From NCBI GenBank assembly GCA_021163155.1, contig JAGGXI010000049.1, forward strand, positions 1 through 32,016: a DNA stretch of 32,016 nucleotides, read 5' to 3'. A program made the position numbers and the translations under genes. Positions 30,798 to 32,016 of this stretch are shown in pieces (position 1 is the first letter of the stretch; the number at the start of each line of letters is the position of its first letter). The DNA comes from Candidatus Aerophobota bacterium (GTDB lineage Bacteria; Aerophobota; Aerophobia; Aerophobales; JAGGXI01). The notes beneath the pieces are model-generated. The model saw only the letters and a program-made list of their open reading frames with translations. It was not told the DNA's origin and ran no database searches.

Positions 30798-31580
30798 TTA
30801 CTTGCTTATAGTTAAGTCTCTTAGATTTTTCACTATCCTACAGCAAGCTTCGTAAAATATACCCACATCCACAGAAAAAGAGATATACTGGACTCCTGCA
30901 TCTATCCATTTTTTACCATCTTCAACGCTGTCAACAAAAGTGCCAATCGCTACATCTGCCTCTCGGGAAAGCTTTACTGCCTCCTTCATTTTTTTAATCA
31001 CTGATGGATGATTTATCTGGCCAGTTACCCCACAGGAGGAAGACAAATCATAAGGACCAAGAAAAATAACATCTAAACCTTCCACAGTTAAAATATTTTT
31101 TAGATTTTCCACCCCCTCTACTCCTTCAATATGGGCAATTACTGTTACCTCTTTATTGGAAAACTTAAAGTATTTAAATCGCTCCAGTGAAGAGTAACCA
31201 GCAGCACGAACGAATCGGCAAACACCTCGCTCACCCTGAGGGGAAAACTTTGCTGCCTCCACAGCTCTCAGAGCATCTTCTTTGGTAGAAATTTGTGGAA
31301 TCTCTACCCCTTGAGCACCAACATCCAAAGCTCTTAAAATAAGAGAAGAATTATTTTCTCTAACCCTAACTATGGGAGTAATTTCTGCAATTTCAGCCGC
31401 TCGGATAAGATTTTGAGCTGTCTCTACAGAAATTGGACCGTGCTCGGTATCAATTATAACAAAATCAAATCCAGCGAATCCAGTAATCTCTATAGCAGCA
31501 GGATCTGTAAATTTCATAAAAGGACCGATAGCTACATTGTTTTCTTTAAGAATTTTTTTAAGCTTATTTTCTTTCACCAT
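30798..31580 (-). CDS. HpcH/HpaI family aldolase (260 aa)
   Basis: A class II (divalent-metal) pyruvate aldolase that cleaves 2-keto-3-deoxy sugar acids or 4-hydroxy-2-oxo acids. The motifs are FVIIDTEHGPISV (H48), VRV (R72), GVEIPQISTKEDAL, IEGVEGVENL (metal ligand E152) and FLGPYDLSSS (metal ligand D178). Length is normal for the family. ATG is preceded by AAAGGAAAG. The adjacent kdgK and a UroD-like remnant 50 bp upstream suggest a sugar-acid breakdown operon that once extended further to the right. Glucarate-type, KDG-type and hydroxy-oxo-acid substrates cannot be separated by eye. Confidence 0.9.
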   Translation of the reverse strand: MVKENKLKKILKENNVAIGPFMKFTDPAAIEITGFAGFDFVIIDTEHGPISVETAQNLIRAAEIAEITPIVRVRENNSSLILRALDVGAQGVEIPQISTKEDALRAVEAAKFSPQGERGVCRFVRAAGYSSLERFKYFKFSNKEVTVIAHIEGVEGVENLKNILTVEGLDVIFLGPYDLSSSCGVTGQINHPSVIKKMKEAVKLSREADVAIGTFVDSVEDGKKWIDAGVQYISFSVDVGIFYEACCRIVKNLRDLTISK

Positions 31581-31630
31581 TGTTACTTTCCTTTCCCATC
31601 TCTCAAATTAATATTATTCACATAATAATC

Positions 31631-31771
31631 TCATACGAGATACTTACTATACCTTTCAACAGTTTCAAACATCACTATTATGTTCTCTGGTGGAACATTA
31701 GGTTGAATGTTATGCACCTGATTAAAAACAAACCCCCCTCCACTTTCAAGATCTTTAATTCTAGCGCAAGT
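31631..31771 (-). pseudogene. C-terminal remnant of a second UroD-superfamily gene
   Basis: About 46 codons remain, read leftward from 31771 to a TGA at 31633-31631. The segment ESGGGFVFNQVHNIQPNVPP matches the C-terminus of the intact UroD-like protein at 23290-24498 (PGGGFVFSTVHNIQPETTP). An in-frame TAA at 31774-31772 closes it at the 5' side, and no UroD-like sequence continues to the right. The 5' part is missing, probably displaced by the mobile element that starts in the next 200 bp. The remnant's stop lies 50 bp before the aldolase start, so the old operon was probably uroD-like, aldolase, kdgK. Confidence 0.8.
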
Positions 31772-31975
31772 TTACTAAATTTTAACATAAAAATTGTGAA
31801 AATAAGGAATTGAGAAAGAGTTGGAGAGTTCATCTTTGTATATACTAAAATTGCTAACAGAAAGTTTTAAAAGTGCCTCGATAGTATATCTCTGTATTGC
31901 TGTATTAGGAAATATGAAAGAGAAAAATCGAATAGGGACTTGACAAGATGTTAAATTTGTATATACTAAATAGAA
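31772..31975. other. Region between the UroD-like remnant and the transposase start
   Basis: Probably the left end of an insertion sequence, AT-rich and non-coding. It contains a 15-bp direct repeat (TTTGTATATACTAAA) at 31835-31849 and 31956-31970. The exact IS end and any target duplication cannot be set without the right end. Confidence 0.5.
31940..31967 (+). promoter_or_regulatory. Promoter of the partial transposase gene
   Basis: TTGACA (31940-31945), a 16-base spacer, then TATACT (31962-31967), nine bases before the ATG. The -10 lies within the second copy of the 15-bp direct repeat, which could be an operator. The very short leader has no obvious ribosome-binding site, so some of the message may be nearly leaderless. 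Confidence 0.6.
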
Positions 31976-32016
31976 ATGGCATCACTTCAAAAAAAGAAAG
32001 TTCATGGGAAAGAGTA
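31976..32016 (+). CDS. Start of an IS1634/IS4-like transposase gene (13 codons; runs off the right edge)
   Basis: The ATG at 31976 begins MASLQKKKVHGKE. This is the typical opening of IS1634-type DDE transposases (MAS-x-QKKK-x-x-G). Only 13 residues are in the window, so the call rests on this opening, the upstream promoter and the gene remnant next to it. Orientation is away from the truncated UroD-like gene. Confidence 0.55.
   Translation, partial: MASLQKKKVHGKE

Noticed and set aside
1-32016. tRNA or rRNA genes
   Set aside because: No cloverleaf-type or conserved ribosomal sequence was recognised in the intergenic stretches I read. A covariance-model scan was not possible.

Overview
The window is AT-rich chromosomal DNA from a bacterium. 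It carries PheT, PurF, PurM, XerD-type recombinase and tRNA nucleotidyltransferase genes with bacterial Shine-Dalgarno sites and sigma70-like promoters. A tungsten/molybdenum aldehyde:ferredoxin oxidoreductase, an iron-sulfur flavoprotein, a 4Fe-4S-type PurF, a cupin-type glucose-6-phosphate isomerase and an archaeal-style EhaR-like HAD protein suggest an anaerobe, probably from an uncultivated sediment or subsurface lineage. The phylum cannot be fixed from the sequence.

Left part (1-12.7 kb): a truncated small gene resembling DUF6788 and pheT (minus strand) are followed by divergent purF-purM (plus strand). A minus-strand operon then runs phosphohexomutase, xerD-like recombinase, DHH-CBS-CCA nucleotidyltransferase and M50 membrane protease. 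An iron-sulfur flavoprotein gene follows. Most intergenic gaps here hold dispersed palindromic or MITE-like repeats.

Middle (13.0-19.4 kb): a tight plus-strand trio encodes a PfkB kinase, a PurN-like formyltransferase and an EhaR-like HAD protein. Convergent to it is a minus-strand set of 2-hydroxyacid dehydrogenase, aldehyde:ferredoxin oxidoreductase and KDPG aldolase.

Right part (19.8-31.6 kb): a minus-strand carbohydrate region. A GntR/UTRA regulator precedes a CUT2 (ribose-type) ABC transporter made of binding protein, single-domain ATPase and permease. These are followed by a ROK kinase, a UroD-superfamily protein, a pentulose-phosphate-type 3-epimerase, a TIM-barrel isomerase, a Gfo/Idh/MocA dehydrogenase and a cupin PGI. 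Upstream lie a 2-keto-3-deoxygluconate kinase and an HpcH/HpaI aldolase. The likely theme is import of a sugar, its oxidation, epimerisation and phosphorylation, and cleavage of 2-keto-3-deoxy acids. The aldehyde oxidoreductase may take the aldehyde product. The substrate is not identifiable from sequence alone.

The right edge holds the C-terminal remnant of a second UroD-like gene followed by the start of an IS1634/IS4-like transposase gene with a good promoter.

The most unusual structure is the repeat layer. MITE-like elements share long arms but carry different palindromic cores. Their ends coincide with the TTGACA -35 boxes of pheT, purF and gntR. Other repeats run into coding sequence, forming the N-terminus of the XerD-like protein and the C-terminus of the flavoprotein.
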